Notes under the pieces: model-generated | The model's database searches: none | What the model was told of the DNA's origin: nothing | What the model saw: only the letters and a program-made list of their open reading frames with translations | Assembly: GCF_003385515.1 (NCBI RefSeq) | Contig: NZ_QNVT01000010.1 | Span: 142,024 to 206,023 of the forward strand | Length of the DNA stretch: 64,000 bases | DNA from: Chryseobacterium pennae | Lineage (GTDB): Bacteria; Bacteroidota; Bacteroidia; Flavobacteriales; Weeksellaceae | Direction of reading: 5' to 3' | Shown: in pieces, positions 1-7,062 of the stretch | Layout of the letters: every line of letters begins with the position of its first letter | Numbering within the stretch: position 1 is the stretch's first letter | Program-made: the position numbers and the translations under genes

Positions 1-245
1 TGAGAAATCAAAAGGTTTTTTTAATTAAAACTTAAGAATAACTAAGGAAGCCTATATTTCTTAGATCATTATGTTTTTATATCAGGTTTACTCTCATTCA
101 TTTTTACTGCTATTTAAGCGTATCCCGGAAGCTTTATTTTACAACTATATTTAACTTGTTTAATAAATAAAGGAGGTATTTTATGTTTTTTAATGTATTA
201 ATTTGTTTGTAATCAGTATTTTATTTAAAAATATATTAAAAAAAG

Positions 246-275
246 TTGCATGTAATTAATATTTGTTTAACTTTG
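246..275 (+). promoter_or_regulatory. Bacteroidota-type promoter for six-Cys peptide gene
   Basis: TTG at 246-248, a spacer of exactly 19 bases, then TAACTTTG at 268-275. This matches the flavobacterial primary sigma factor consensus TTG-N17-23-TAnnTTTG. Transcription would start near 282, which favours the ATG at 319 over the upstream TTG at 295 as the start codon of the following gene. Confidence 0.7.
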
Positions 276-318
276 GGAGTGAACTAAAACTATATTGTTT
301 AATCAAAAACTAAATCAC

Positions 319-501
319 ATGAATATTACTAAAAACGCTAAAAAGCTAAAAAAACATGATCTTAAAAGCATTACAGGAGGAGTAAGCGGTAAGCCGGATT
401 TATCTCTTTGCGGCTGCAGTTGCTCAGGTGCTGTAACAGGTCCTGATTATTGCTCTATATATATGGGCTGTCTGCAGGTTTATACTTGCGGAGAAGTTTA
501 A
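319..501 (+). CDS. bacteriocin-like peptide precursor, double-glycine leader, six-cysteine core
   Basis: A 60-residue precursor. Residues 1-21 (MNITKNAKKLKKHDLKSITGG) form a Lys-rich leader that ends in Gly-Gly, the form cleaved by C39-peptidase ABC exporters. The predicted core is 39 residues with six cysteines (core positions 10, 12, 14, 24, 30, 36). It belongs by appearance to the group annotated as bacteriocin-like proteins in Chryseobacterium; the function is unknown. The ATG at 319 is chosen because the leader then starts in the usual way; a TTG at 295 would add eight residues. A consensus promoter lies at 246-275 and a strong hairpin at 538-569. No peptidase-exporter or modifying enzyme gene is adjacent. 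Confidence 0.6.
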   Translation: MNITKNAKKLKKHDLKSITGGVSGKPDLSLCGCSCSGAVTGPDYCSIYMGCLQVYTCGEV

Positions 502-537
502 GAAACTGTTATCAATAAACATTTCCACATTTAATAG

Positions 538-569
538 GCAGCACCCTCCTGATTTCAGAAGGGTGCTGC
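538..569. terminator. bidirectional hairpin terminator
   Basis: A 10-bp perfect stem (GCAGCACCCT / AGGGTGCTGC) with a 12-base loop sits between the convergent six-cysteine peptide gene and the YeiH-like gene. It is followed on the plus strand by a short T run, so it probably ends both transcripts. Confidence 0.6.
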
Positions 570-574
570 TGCTT

Positions 575-1510
575 TTAGTGAATAATGTAGAGTAGGCTTC
601 CGATACTGATGGTCACCCAAAGCAGTACAGCTGTAAGTAATGGCTTAAAACCTATTGTCTTTAAAGTCTGGATGGAAAGGGTAGAACCGATAAAAAACAA
701 AGTAAGATTCAGTCCTGATTTGGCAAAAGAAGTAATTGCACCACTGAATTGATCCATAACAGGAAAATAAGTATTCAGCAGAATAGCCAGGATGAAATAT
801 CCGATGAACCACGGAATTTTTATTTTTGAATCTTTACTTTTAAAAATAAACATGGTAATCAGAGAAACAGGAATGATCCATAAAGCGCGGGCTAATTTAA
901 CTGTAGTTGCAATTTTTAAAGCTTCATTACCATATTTACTGGCAGCACCTACCACAGAACTTGTATCATGGATTCCGACTGCACACCATAATCCAAACTG
1001 TTCCTGAGAGAGATTAAGGAGATGTCCCATGGCAGGATACACAAATAAAGCAATGGAATTTAACGTAAAAATAATAGCAAGTGCCAATGATATCTGCTTT
1101 GTACCGGGCTTAATAATGGGTGAAATTGCAGCGATGGCACTTCCTCCACAAATTGCAGTTCCTGCAGATAGAAGGTAGGAGAGAGGTCTTTCAAGTTTAA
1201 ATACTTTTCCTAAAAAATATCCAAGAACCATTACAGTGATGATGCTTACAACCGTTAGCATTAATCCCGTTTTTCCGGCATGAAAGGCTTCGTCCAGTTT
1301 TAATCCGAAACCTAATCCGACAATAGAGATCTGTAATAACAGATGAATATATTGATGTAAATGTTTTTCAAATGGATTTCCCATAAAAACAGCCAGACCA
1401 AAACCTAATGCCAGGGCAATGGGAGAAGAAATGAATGGAGTAAGGCATAACATTGCCAATCCAATAAAAATTACTTTTCGTGTTCTTTCATTTTGAATGA
1501 AATCTTTCAT
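575..1510 (-). CDS. YeiH-type putative sulfate exporter family membrane protein
   Basis: About 311 residues of mostly hydrophobic sequence with roughly ten membrane segments. The family (UPF0324, YeiH/YadS, PF03601) is recognised from the small-residue-rich segment AGTAICGGSAIAAISPII and the later GIHDTSSVVGAA. Members are inner-membrane proteins called putative sulfate exporters by context; the substrate is not proven. The ATG at 1510 is chosen; an upstream in-frame ATG at 1537 would add nine residues. A LysR-type gene lies upstream on the same strand. In enterobacteria YeiH is paired with the LysR regulator YeiE, so the pairing is a conserved theme. Confidence 0.8.
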   Translation of the reverse strand: MKDFIQNERTRKVIFIGLAMLCLTPFISSPIALALGFGLAVFMGNPFEKHLHQYIHLLLQISIVGLGFGLKLDEAFHAGKTGLMLTVVSIITVMVLGYFLGKVFKLERPLSYLLSAGTAICGGSAIAAISPIIKPGTKQISLALAIIFTLNSIALFVYPAMGHLLNLSQEQFGLWCAVGIHDTSSVVGAASKYGNEALKIATTVKLARALWIIPVSLITMFIFKSKDSKIKIPWFIGYFILAILLNTYFPVMDQFSGAITSFAKSGLNLTLFFIGSTLSIQTLKTIGFKPLLTAVLLWVTISIGSLLYIIH

Positions 1511-1598
1511 AGTGCGAACTTTTAAAATCTGGTTCAAAATTCGGCAATATGTTATTATAAAGTAAATCGTATTTTGTTATATTGGATAACTATAAGTT

Positions 1599-1649
1599 AT
1601 AAAAGATAAAAGATAAAAGATAAAAGATAAAAGATAAAAGATAAAAGAT
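1599..1649. repeat. heptamer tandem repeat (ATAAAAG)7
   Basis: Seven perfect copies of the 7-base unit ATAAAAG plus two further bases. It sits 89 bases upstream of the YeiH-like start codon and directly abuts a dispersed repeat (1652-1771). A shorter, similar heptamer run (TAAAAAG, three full copies at 4471-4491) abuts the second copy of the same dispersed repeat, so the heptamers look like part of the element. Confidence 0.95.
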
Positions 1650-1651
1650 CT

Positions 1652-1771
1652 TGTCGTTAAACAACAATTCACCTATATATCCACACGGATATCAACATCA
1701 ATAGGGGCAGGCTTTAGCCCGTCCATCTAAATAAATAAAATAAAGAAATTCCATTGGCTTTAGCCAAAACC
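1652..1771 (+). repeat. dispersed REP-like element, copy 1 (doublet palindrome)
   Basis: Contains CAGGCTTTAGCCCG followed about 45 bases later by TTGGCTTTAGCCAA and AAAACC. The two palindromes share the core GGCTTTAGCC. The preceding stretch (TAAACAACAATT, CACGGATATCA, CATCAATAGG) is shared with copy 2 at 4492-4560. Further copies lie at 37261-37325 and 54101-54168, all in the same orientation. It resembles REP/BIME-type elements mobilised by RAYT transposases, but no such gene is in the window. Confidence 0.85.
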
Positions 1772-1843
1772 TAAAAAATCAATGCGGTTTTATTCAAAAT
1801 ACTAAAGATAACAGAACTTGCTGTCCTGAATAGGGTAAGAAAA

Positions 1844-2719
1844 TTACTCTGCAAACCTCAAAAAAAGCTCTATCAATTCAGATTGTTCTCCTTTTGGAAG
1901 AATAAAATGAAAATCTCTTTCAATGCTGAAGTTTTTAATGTCAATGACAGTAAGGATATTGTTTTTCAGTTCATTCAGAATAGTGCTGATAGAAAGGAAA
2001 GCCATACAATCTGAATGAAGAAGGTAATTTTTGATACTCTCACTGCTTCCCAGTTGGATGACGGTATTCAATTCACTGAGGTTAATTTCTTTCTCCTTTA
2101 GCCGGTTCTGTATAAATTCAAGCGTTCCGGAACCCTGTTCACGGAAAATAAGGTTGAGTTGGTACAGGTCTTTTACCTGTAAAGTTTTATGAGCCAAAAG
2201 GTGGTCAGATTTGGCTGCGAGAACAATTTCATCAGGTTTAAAAGTCTTATAATCAAAATAAGAAGATTGTGATTCACCCTCAATGATACCCAGATCAATT
2301 TTTTCTTCCTTTAAAAGAGTAGAAATAGCTTCTGTATTCCCTGTAAGAAGTTCTATTTTAATGTCTTTATAATAAGCATTAAACTTGGCAAGGATCTCAG
2401 GTAAAATATACTGAGCAACCGTTGTACTTGCTCCGATAATAAGTTTTCCTTTGTGTTGCTGGTTGATCTGGCTGATTTCAAACTCCAGATCACGGTAGAT
2501 ATTTCTGATTTTTTCAGCATATTCATATAGGATTTTACCACTTTGTGTCAGCTGTATGGAGGTCCCTTTTCTGTCAAATAATTTAGTGCTCAGCTGAACT
2601 TCAATTTCTTTGATGTGCTTGGTAACTGCGGGCTGTGAAATGTGAAGCTCCTCAGAAGCTTTAGTAAAACTCAGCCTGGAAGCTACGGTATGGAAAACTT
2701 TTAACCTGTAATCGAACAT
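1844..2719 (-). CDS. LysR-family transcriptional regulator
   Basis: A 291-residue protein of normal LysR length. The N-terminal winged helix-turn-helix (about residues 1-60) carries the classic SFTKASEELHISQPAVTKHI stretch; the rest (about 90-291) is the periplasmic-binding-protein-like effector domain (LKGKLIIGAST-type start). It is a cytoplasmic DNA-binding protein that probably controls the downstream YeiH-like exporter, as YeiE is paired with YeiH in enterobacteria. The two genes are co-directional with an intergenic gap of about 330 bases full of repeats, so they are probably not one simple operon. The effector ligand is unknown. Confidence 0.9.
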   Translation of the reverse strand: MFDYRLKVFHTVASRLSFTKASEELHISQPAVTKHIKEIEVQLSTKLFDRKGTSIQLTQSGKILYEYAEKIRNIYRDLEFEISQINQQHKGKLIIGASTTVAQYILPEILAKFNAYYKDIKIELLTGNTEAISTLLKEEKIDLGIIEGESQSSYFDYKTFKPDEIVLAAKSDHLLAHKTLQVKDLYQLNLIFREQGSGTLEFIQNRLKEKEINLSELNTVIQLGSSESIKNYLLHSDCMAFLSISTILNELKNNILTVIDIKNFSIERDFHFILPKGEQSELIELFLRFAE

Positions 2720-3044
2720 AGCGCAAAAGTACGGATTATAGTTATATTTTGGACAGGAGTGTTCGGGGATGAAAGGGTTTTAGGTTGAATGTATTATAGT
2801 GATGAGGGTTTAAAAGCGGAAAAATGGTTCAAGTTACTGGATAAGTGGAAAACCGTAGCAATTTATCCTCAAGATTATTTATATTTTCGGACACAGGAAA
2901 ATTAAAAATTTTCAACAAGATAATGATTCTTTTTTTGCAGATTATATTAAAATACAAGTATCTGTGAAATCTGCAGGAAGCTAAATTATTACCCAAAATA
3001 TTTGAGTAATATCCAATTTTATCAAAGGTGGAAAATCAAATCGC
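2720..3044. other. intergenic region, no convincing gene
   Basis: A 38-codon open frame (2789-2905, plus strand, first residues MYYSDEGLKAEKWFKLLDKW) has no visible ribosome binding site or family match and may be a decayed fragment. The stretch ATCTGTGAAATCTGCAGG near 2959 resembles short dispersed motifs seen again near 37337. Nothing else is recognisable. Confidence 0.4.
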
Positions 3045-4355
3045 TTATAAGAAATCGGAAATAGATCTGTCCTGCTGGTTCTCATACCTCCTGTTTTTTG
3101 CTTCTCCGATCTTTTGTTTAGTATAAATGCTGTTATGTCCTGAAAGAAGATAAGAAACAACACAGGCGATGGCAACATACACTCCACACTCTACACCGAA
3201 TAATTCAATTCCCATCAGCATACAGGCCAATGGTGTATTGGTAGCCCCGGCAAAAACGGCAACAAATCCCATTCCCGCCAATAAACCGAAAGGCAACGGA
3301 ATAAACAGAGATAATGCACTGCCCAGCGTAGCTCCAATAAAAAATAATGGAGTTACTTCACCCCCTTTGAATCCTGCGGAGAGGGTAATAATGGTAAAAA
3401 TCATTTTTAGAGCAAAATCATAAATTGGGAGTTGTTTCTCAAATGACTCTACAATTACGGGAACCCCCAGACCAATATATCGTGTAGTGCCCATGAGCAG
3501 AACGGCTAAAGCGATAACAGCTCCTCCGATAACTGGACGAAGTGGCGGATATTTAATTTTTGATTTAAAGACAGAACCTGCCCAATGAATAATTTTACTG
3601 AAAGCAGCTGCACAAACTCCAAAAGCAATTCCTGCTAAAATACTGTACAGGATTGGTAAAAACTCCAGTTTGGGAATGAAATCGATGTGATAGTGAGTGT
3701 GTTTTACACTCCAGAGGTTGGTGACCCAATCTGCAAGAATAGCTGAAGCAAAGGCCGGGAATATGGCATTATACCGTATTCTTCCCATCAAAAAAACTTC
3801 AAGTCCGAAGACAGCACCTGCCAAAGGTGTTCCGAAAACAGAACCGAATCCAGCAGCAATGGCAGAGATAATTAATATTTTCCTCTCACTTTTATCAAGT
3901 TTAAAAGGCTTGCTCAGCTGATCTGCCATAGCTCCAGCCATCTGAAGTGCTGTTCCTTCACGGCCGGCTGACCCTCCGAAAAGATGAGTAACAATGGTTC
4001 CAAGGTAAACAAAAGGGGCCATTTTGAACGGGATTATCTCCTTTGGATCATGGATGTTGTCGATCAGAAGATTATTTCCTGCTTCCACATCCTTCCCGAA
4101 ATAATAATATAAAAGTCCGATCAGAAAACCGGCAACCGGAAGTAAGGCAATCAGCCATATATGACTTTCCCTGAAATTCGTAGCCCATTCCAATGATTGT
4201 AGAAATCCTGCAGATGCACTTCCTGCCATTGCTCCAATGATAATACTGATAAGTAACCATTTAAAAATATAAGGCAGCGCCGGAAATTTTCTGAAGAAAA
4301 CCTGAGTGTGAAAAATTGCTTTTTTACCAAGTGTTCGTTGATTTTTTGACATCAT
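3045..4355 (-). CDS. eriC: CLC-type fluoride/proton antiporter (CLC-F)
   Basis: A 436-residue inner-membrane protein with the CLC fold: the selectivity segment GSAGREGT with gating glutamate E133, then GFKGGEVTPLFFIG and GATNTPLACMLMGIELFG. Ordinary chloride CLCs have GK/REGP at the first motif; GREGT is the signature of the fluoride-exporting CLC-F clade. The assignment to fluoride is strongly supported by a fluoride riboswitch in the 5' leader (4391-4446). The protein would expel fluoride in exchange for protons. The start is one of two consecutive ATGs (4355 or 4352). The gene is transcribed alone; the LysR gene downstream is about 325 bases away. Confidence 0.88.
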   Translation of the reverse strand: MMSKNQRTLGKKAIFHTQVFFRKFPALPYIFKWLLISIIIGAMAGSASAGFLQSLEWATNFRESHIWLIALLPVAGFLIGLLYYYFGKDVEAGNNLLIDNIHDPKEIIPFKMAPFVYLGTIVTHLFGGSAGREGTALQMAGAMADQLSKPFKLDKSERKILIISAIAAGFGSVFGTPLAGAVFGLEVFLMGRIRYNAIFPAFASAILADWVTNLWSVKHTHYHIDFIPKLEFLPILYSILAGIAFGVCAAAFSKIIHWAGSVFKSKIKYPPLRPVIGGAVIALAVLLMGTTRYIGLGVPVIVESFEKQLPIYDFALKMIFTIITLSAGFKGGEVTPLFFIGATLGSALSLFIPLPFGLLAGMGFVAVFAGATNTPLACMLMGIELFGVECGVYVAIACVVSYLLSGHNSIYTKQKIGEAKNRRYENQQDRSISDFL

Positions 4356-4358
4356 AAT

Positions 4359-4394
4359 CCTGATTAGTTATTCATTAATAATCTCTCAATCAGG
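4359..4394 (-). promoter_or_regulatory. inverted repeat joining riboswitch 3' end and ribosome binding region
   Basis: CCTGATT (as read on the transcript, from the aptamer 3' edge at 4394-4388) can pair perfectly with AATCAGG at 4365-4359, only a few bases before the start codon. This could be the expression platform: fluoride binding would hold the 3' side of the aptamer and change access to the translation start. The mechanism is an inference from pairing only. Confidence 0.4.
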
Positions 4395-4446
4395 CGTCAT
4401 CAGCTTTTGTAAAGCGGTTGGGGAAGGAAGAACACCATTTCCTTTG
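4391..4446 (-). ncRNA. fluoride riboswitch (crcB motif)
   Basis: Read on the minus strand the leader holds GGAAATGGTGTTCTTCC, then AACCGC, then GCTGATGACGCCTG. These are the conserved blocks of the crcB/fluoride aptamer (Rfam RF01734) in the right order. GGAA/TTCC forms the first stem, GCTTT/AAAGC the second, and GGTGTT can pair with GACGCC with wobbles. The aptamer begins a few bases after the predicted transcription start and ends about 35 bases before the CLC-F start codon, which is exactly the expected gene partner. Confidence 0.88.
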
Positions 4447-4452
4447 GTATTG

Positions 4453-4460
4453 CAAATATA
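4453..4460 (-). promoter_or_regulatory. -7 promoter element of the fluoride riboswitch transcript
   Basis: TATATTTG on the minus strand matches TAnnTTTG. It lies about 10 bases before the first aptamer base, so the transcript would start almost at the aptamer. No TTG is found at the usual -33 distance; that position falls in the heptamer repeat. Confidence 0.45.
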
Positions 4461-4465
4461 GGGAT

Positions 4466-4560
4466 TAAAGTAAAAAGTAAAAAGTAAAAAGTACTTATTG
4501 CTAAACAACAATTATCCATACGGATATCAGTATCAATAGGAGCAGGCTTTAGCCCAAACT
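4466..4560 (+). repeat. heptamer run plus dispersed REP-like element, copy 2
   Basis: Three full TAAAAAG heptamers (4471-4491) with a partial one before them run into a segment that matches 1652-1720 (TAAACAACAATT, ACGGATATCAGTATCAATAGG, CAGGCTTTAGCCC). The second palindrome of the doublet is missing here; only AAACTTA remains after the first. The element lies upstream of the riboswitch promoter. Confidence 0.8.
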
Positions 4561-4694
4561 TAAAAAGATAACATGTCTTTAAAAACAAAAACTCCGGCAA
4601 AAATCAGAGTAAGATGTAACATGTTTATCGCAGTATTAAAACCAATAAAGAATATCTTGATTATTCGTGCCAGTATAGCTGATACTCATATTTA

Positions 4695-5531
4695 TTACTT
4701 TGGATAATGCATAGCTTTATCGATCTCAATCGGATTGTTGTATTTCCTGATGACTTCCTGCATACTTTTGGTCTGGGTATTCAGTTCATCCACATTGTGA
4801 ATCTCTTTTCCGTTGATATTAATTTTCAGATTGTTATTGGCTTTGTTGAAATTATTCCGTTCAAAAGCAAAAGGATCATTATAAAATTCCATGATCAGCT
4901 TATGTTTTTGCTTTTCATTGATCGGAATTGCTTTATTTCCAAAATTGGACTCCAGAAAGTCTTCAGTAGAGTAGAGTTCCGGAAGCTCCCTGCTTTTTAC
5001 AAGATGATAGATGAAGTTTTTCCCTGCATCTGATACTTCAAAGATCAAACCTGGTAATCCGCGTAGCTTAAATGGCCCTTCATTAAATGGAATATCTTTA
5101 CAGAACCATGCCGTCCAGTTTCTTCCTCCAAATTTTGTTGTCGCTTTTTGCAGGGTGTAACTTTCTACCTTTTTGGTTTCATCAGTGATTGTCCAATTGA
5201 TTTTATCTGTAGTTTTAAATGAATAGTATCCGTTTTTTATATTGATGAAGTTTTCGTTGTCAAAAGAATTGATTTTTCTTTTCACTACTTGGCCGGTCAT
5301 ATCAGTATAACTTGAATTCATTCCGAATTTTTTATTCAGTGAATCCGTAGTAGCAAGACCTCTCCCGTAGAATTTAACTTCTTTCGGGGTAATATCCAGA
5401 ATCATATTCAGCTTTTCATAGCCTGACTCAGTAGAATCCATTTTATACTGAAGTTCATAAATAAATCTGTGCATCTGAGCCTGAAAAAGAATGGTTAATA
5501 GGATGCAGATAATTGTTAGGCTGTTTTTCAT
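4695..5531 (-). CDS. GLPGLI family secreted protein
   Basis: About 278 residues. An N-terminal signal peptide (MKNSLTIICILLTILFQAQ) is followed by a beta-rich protein with the family-naming motif GLPGLI at residues 158-163 (context KLRGLPGLIFEV). GLPGLI proteins (TIGR01200) are Bacteroidota-specific exported proteins of unknown function, often in several copies per genome. The ATG at 5531 is chosen because the signal peptide starts there; an earlier in-frame ATG at 5585 would put 18 poorly fitting residues before it. It is monocistronic as far as can be seen. Confidence 0.85.
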   Translation of the reverse strand: MKNSLTIICILLTILFQAQMHRFIYELQYKMDSTESGYEKLNMILDITPKEVKFYGRGLATTDSLNKKFGMNSSYTDMTGQVVKRKINSFDNENFINIKNGYYSFKTTDKINWTITDETKKVESYTLQKATTKFGGRNWTAWFCKDIPFNEGPFKLRGLPGLIFEVSDAGKNFIYHLVKSRELPELYSTEDFLESNFGNKAIPINEKQKHKLIMEFYNDPFAFERNNFNKANNNLKININGKEIHNVDELNTQTKSMQEVIRKYNNPIEIDKAMHYPK

Positions 5532-5699
5532 ATTATAGTTGTAATAGATTGATACTAAATTAGATAATTCTAATATATTGTACAATAATATGATGTGTAA
5601 AGTGTATTTTTGACTTATATATTACCTCTGGAGTTTATTTTATCAAGTACGAATCATTTTCGTAAACTGTACCTCTCATAACCTTTATCCTAAAAACTT

Positions 5700-6167
5700 C
5701 TATAAAAAAGGCTTCATTTCATCTTCTATCTGTGTTCTCAGTTCCATCAGACGTTTAGCGTACTGTTCTTTTTGTTTGTCTTCTTCCGTTTCAGGAATCC
5801 ATTTAGGGACAGGAAGCTTTTTGCCATTTTCGTCTACAGCTACAAAAACGATGATGCAGTGGGTTTTTTTATCAAAAGTAGGCTGTTTCAGGTTCCGGGA
5901 AAAAACATTGATGGAAATATGCATACTGGAAGATCCCGTATAGATGACCTGAGCATCCACTTTTACCACTTCGCCGATTTTAATAGGTTCATAAAAGCGG
6001 ATCCCTCCAACATAGACTGTCACAGAATAATTTCCACTCCAGGTGGTGGCACACGCATAGCCTGCCTGATCAATCCATTTCATAACGCTTCCTCCATGCA
6101 CATTTCCACCATAATTCACATCTGATGGCTCCGAAATAAACTGAAAAGTAATAGGTTTGTTCTGCAT
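5700..6167 (-). CDS. acyl-CoA thioesterase, hotdog fold (YciA/BFIT type)
   Basis: A 155-residue single-hotdog protein. The segment NYGGNVHGGSVMKWIDQAGY is the typical acyl-CoA thioesterase motif, with an acidic residue and small residues at the active site, followed by YEPIKIGEVVKVDAQV. It should hydrolyse acyl-CoA thioesters in the cytoplasm; chain-length preference cannot be read from the sequence. The C-terminal tail (about 120-155) is charged. It is divergent from the ArsC-like gene at 6286, leaving about 120 bases for two promoters. Confidence 0.85.
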   Translation of the reverse strand: MQNKPITFQFISEPSDVNYGGNVHGGSVMKWIDQAGYACATTWSGNYSVTVYVGGIRFYEPIKIGEVVKVDAQVIYTGSSSMHISINVFSRNLKQPTFDKKTHCIIVFVAVDENGKKLPVPKWIPETEEDKQKEQYAKRLMELRTQIEDEMKPFL

Positions 6168-6285
6168 TCTTATAAATTTTGAATAAAGTTATTTAATAAT
6201 TTCCAAAGTTTTGGATTAAATCCTACTTTTGAAAGACTAAATAATAATGAAGCAGAATTTTAACAAATAACAGACAAAAATAACA

Positions 6286-6639
6286 ATGAAGAAAGTATTT
6301 CACCTGAACACCTGCGATACCTGCAGAAAAATTTTAGCACAATTTAATCTTAAAGACTGGGAACTTCGCGAGATTAAGAAGGAACCGATTACCAAAGAAG
6401 AATTAGAGGAAATGCATAAACTGACAAAGTCATATGAGGCTTTATTCAGCAAAAAATCTACTCAGATCAAGTTGAGAGAGTTAGATGTAAAGACTTTGGG
6501 AGAAAAAGATTTTAAAGAATTGATCTTGGATCACTATACATTTTTAAAACGTCCTGTTTTTATGACGGATAAGGAAATTTTCGTTGGAAACGATAAAAAT
6601 AATATAGAGGCTTTAAGAACATTCTTTAGAATGGAATAA
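6286..6639 (+). CDS. ArsC/Spx-family thioredoxin-fold protein (arsenate reductase-like)
   Basis: A 117-residue ArsC-fold protein with an N-terminal CDTC motif (C10, C13) after the first strand and FLKRPVFMTDKEIFVG near the C-terminus, where the family keeps an Arg-Pro pair. Glutaredoxin-coupled ArsC and Spx both belong here; a CxxC as in Spx rather than a single cysteine makes real arsenate reduction uncertain. No arsR, arsB or acr3 gene is nearby, so a general redox or regulatory role is as likely. A strong terminator follows directly. Confidence 0.75.
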   Translation: MKKVFHLNTCDTCRKILAQFNLKDWELREIKKEPITKEELEEMHKLTKSYEALFSKKSTQIKLRELDVKTLGEKDFKELILDHYTFLKRPVFMTDKEIFVGNDKNNIEALRTFFRME

Positions 6640-6664
6640 TAGAATTTCTCAATACCTACAGGTT

Positions 6665-6694
6665 CTAGCTCCGCTTGCGGAGCTAGTTTTTTTT
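6665..6694 (+). terminator. intrinsic terminator after the ArsC-like gene
   Basis: Perfect stem CTAGCTCCGC / GCGGAGCTAG (6665-6686) with a tight TT loop followed by eight T residues. Confidence 0.9.
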
Positions 6695-6763
6695 ATTTAA
6701 AATATTGGTAAATAGTATTTTAATGTTTTTATTCTTATATTTAAATAATCAAAAACTATTATT

Positions 6764-6952
6764 ATGAATCAAAACATTTTTAAAGCCCAGAAACTTAACA
6801 GGCTAACATTAAAAGAAATTAAAGGTGGTGGAAAAGTTATCGTACCCAATTGTTTTACACTTTGTGGTGAAGCAGGAGGTGTAGTTTCAGGACATCCGGG
6901 AAGAGGAGATATGTGCACTCCGGACAGATCACTTTGCTGCTATTGCAGATAA
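6764..6952 (+). CDS. bacteriocin-like peptide precursor, double-glycine leader, six-cysteine core
   Basis: A 62-residue precursor. The leader of 22 residues ends in LTLKEIKGG, a canonical double-glycine cleavage site. The 40-residue core has six cysteines (core positions 8, 12, 29, 36, 37, 39), including a terminal CCYCR. Leader chemistry, length and cysteine number match the peptide at 319-501, although the cores do not align, so the two are probably members of one diverse class. It is a single-gene unit with its own terminator. No exporter, peptidase or immunity gene is visible beside it. The activity is unknown; antimicrobial, signalling or toxin roles are all possible. Confidence 0.65.
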   Translation: MNQNIFKAQKLNRLTLKEIKGGGKVIVPNCFTLCGEAGGVVSGHPGRGDMCTPDRSLCCYCR

Positions 6953-6958
6953 GAATAC

Positions 6959-6994
6959 AGAGATTGTAAATTTTACAGTCTCTTTTTTTTTTTT
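6959..6994 (+). terminator. intrinsic terminator after the second six-Cys peptide gene
   Basis: Stem AGAGATTGTAA / TTACAGTCTCT (one G-T pair) followed by about eleven T residues. Confidence 0.88.
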
Positions 6995-7013
6995 GGAATA
7001 GATGTTAAAAGAA

Positions 7014-7039
7014 AAGAGACTATCCGAAGACAGTCTCTT
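7014..7039 (-). terminator. intrinsic terminator of the idi-gcvT operon
   Basis: On the minus strand an 11-bp stem AAGAGACTGTC / GATAGTCTCTT closes on a TTCG tetraloop and is followed by TTCTTTT. It lies 24 bases beyond the gcvT stop codon. The stem arm AGAGACT resembles the neighbouring convergent terminator at 6959. Confidence 0.85.
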
Positions 7040-7062
7040 ATCAGTATTATTTTTTAGAACAA

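Noticed and set aside
183..212. Nine-codon open frame behind a perfect AAAGGAGG
   Set aside because: The ribosome site is striking for this phylum, but the frame ends after nine codons (MFFNVLICL) and no promoter lies in front.
1672..1690. DnaA box (ATATCCACA)
   Set aside because: A single imperfect word inside a dispersed repeat, with no cluster and far from dnaA.
2789..2905. 38-residue ORF in the LysR-CLC gap
   Set aside because: No ribosome site, family match or conserved feature; probably chance or a decayed fragment.
4400..4600. 66-residue minus-strand ORF over the riboswitch
   Set aside because: It overlaps the aptamer, promoter and repeat, and its start lies in the dispersed element; not a gene.
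5772..6125. 117-residue plus-strand ORF opposite the thioesterase gene
   Set aside because: It is fully contained in a clear gene on the other strand and has no domain features.
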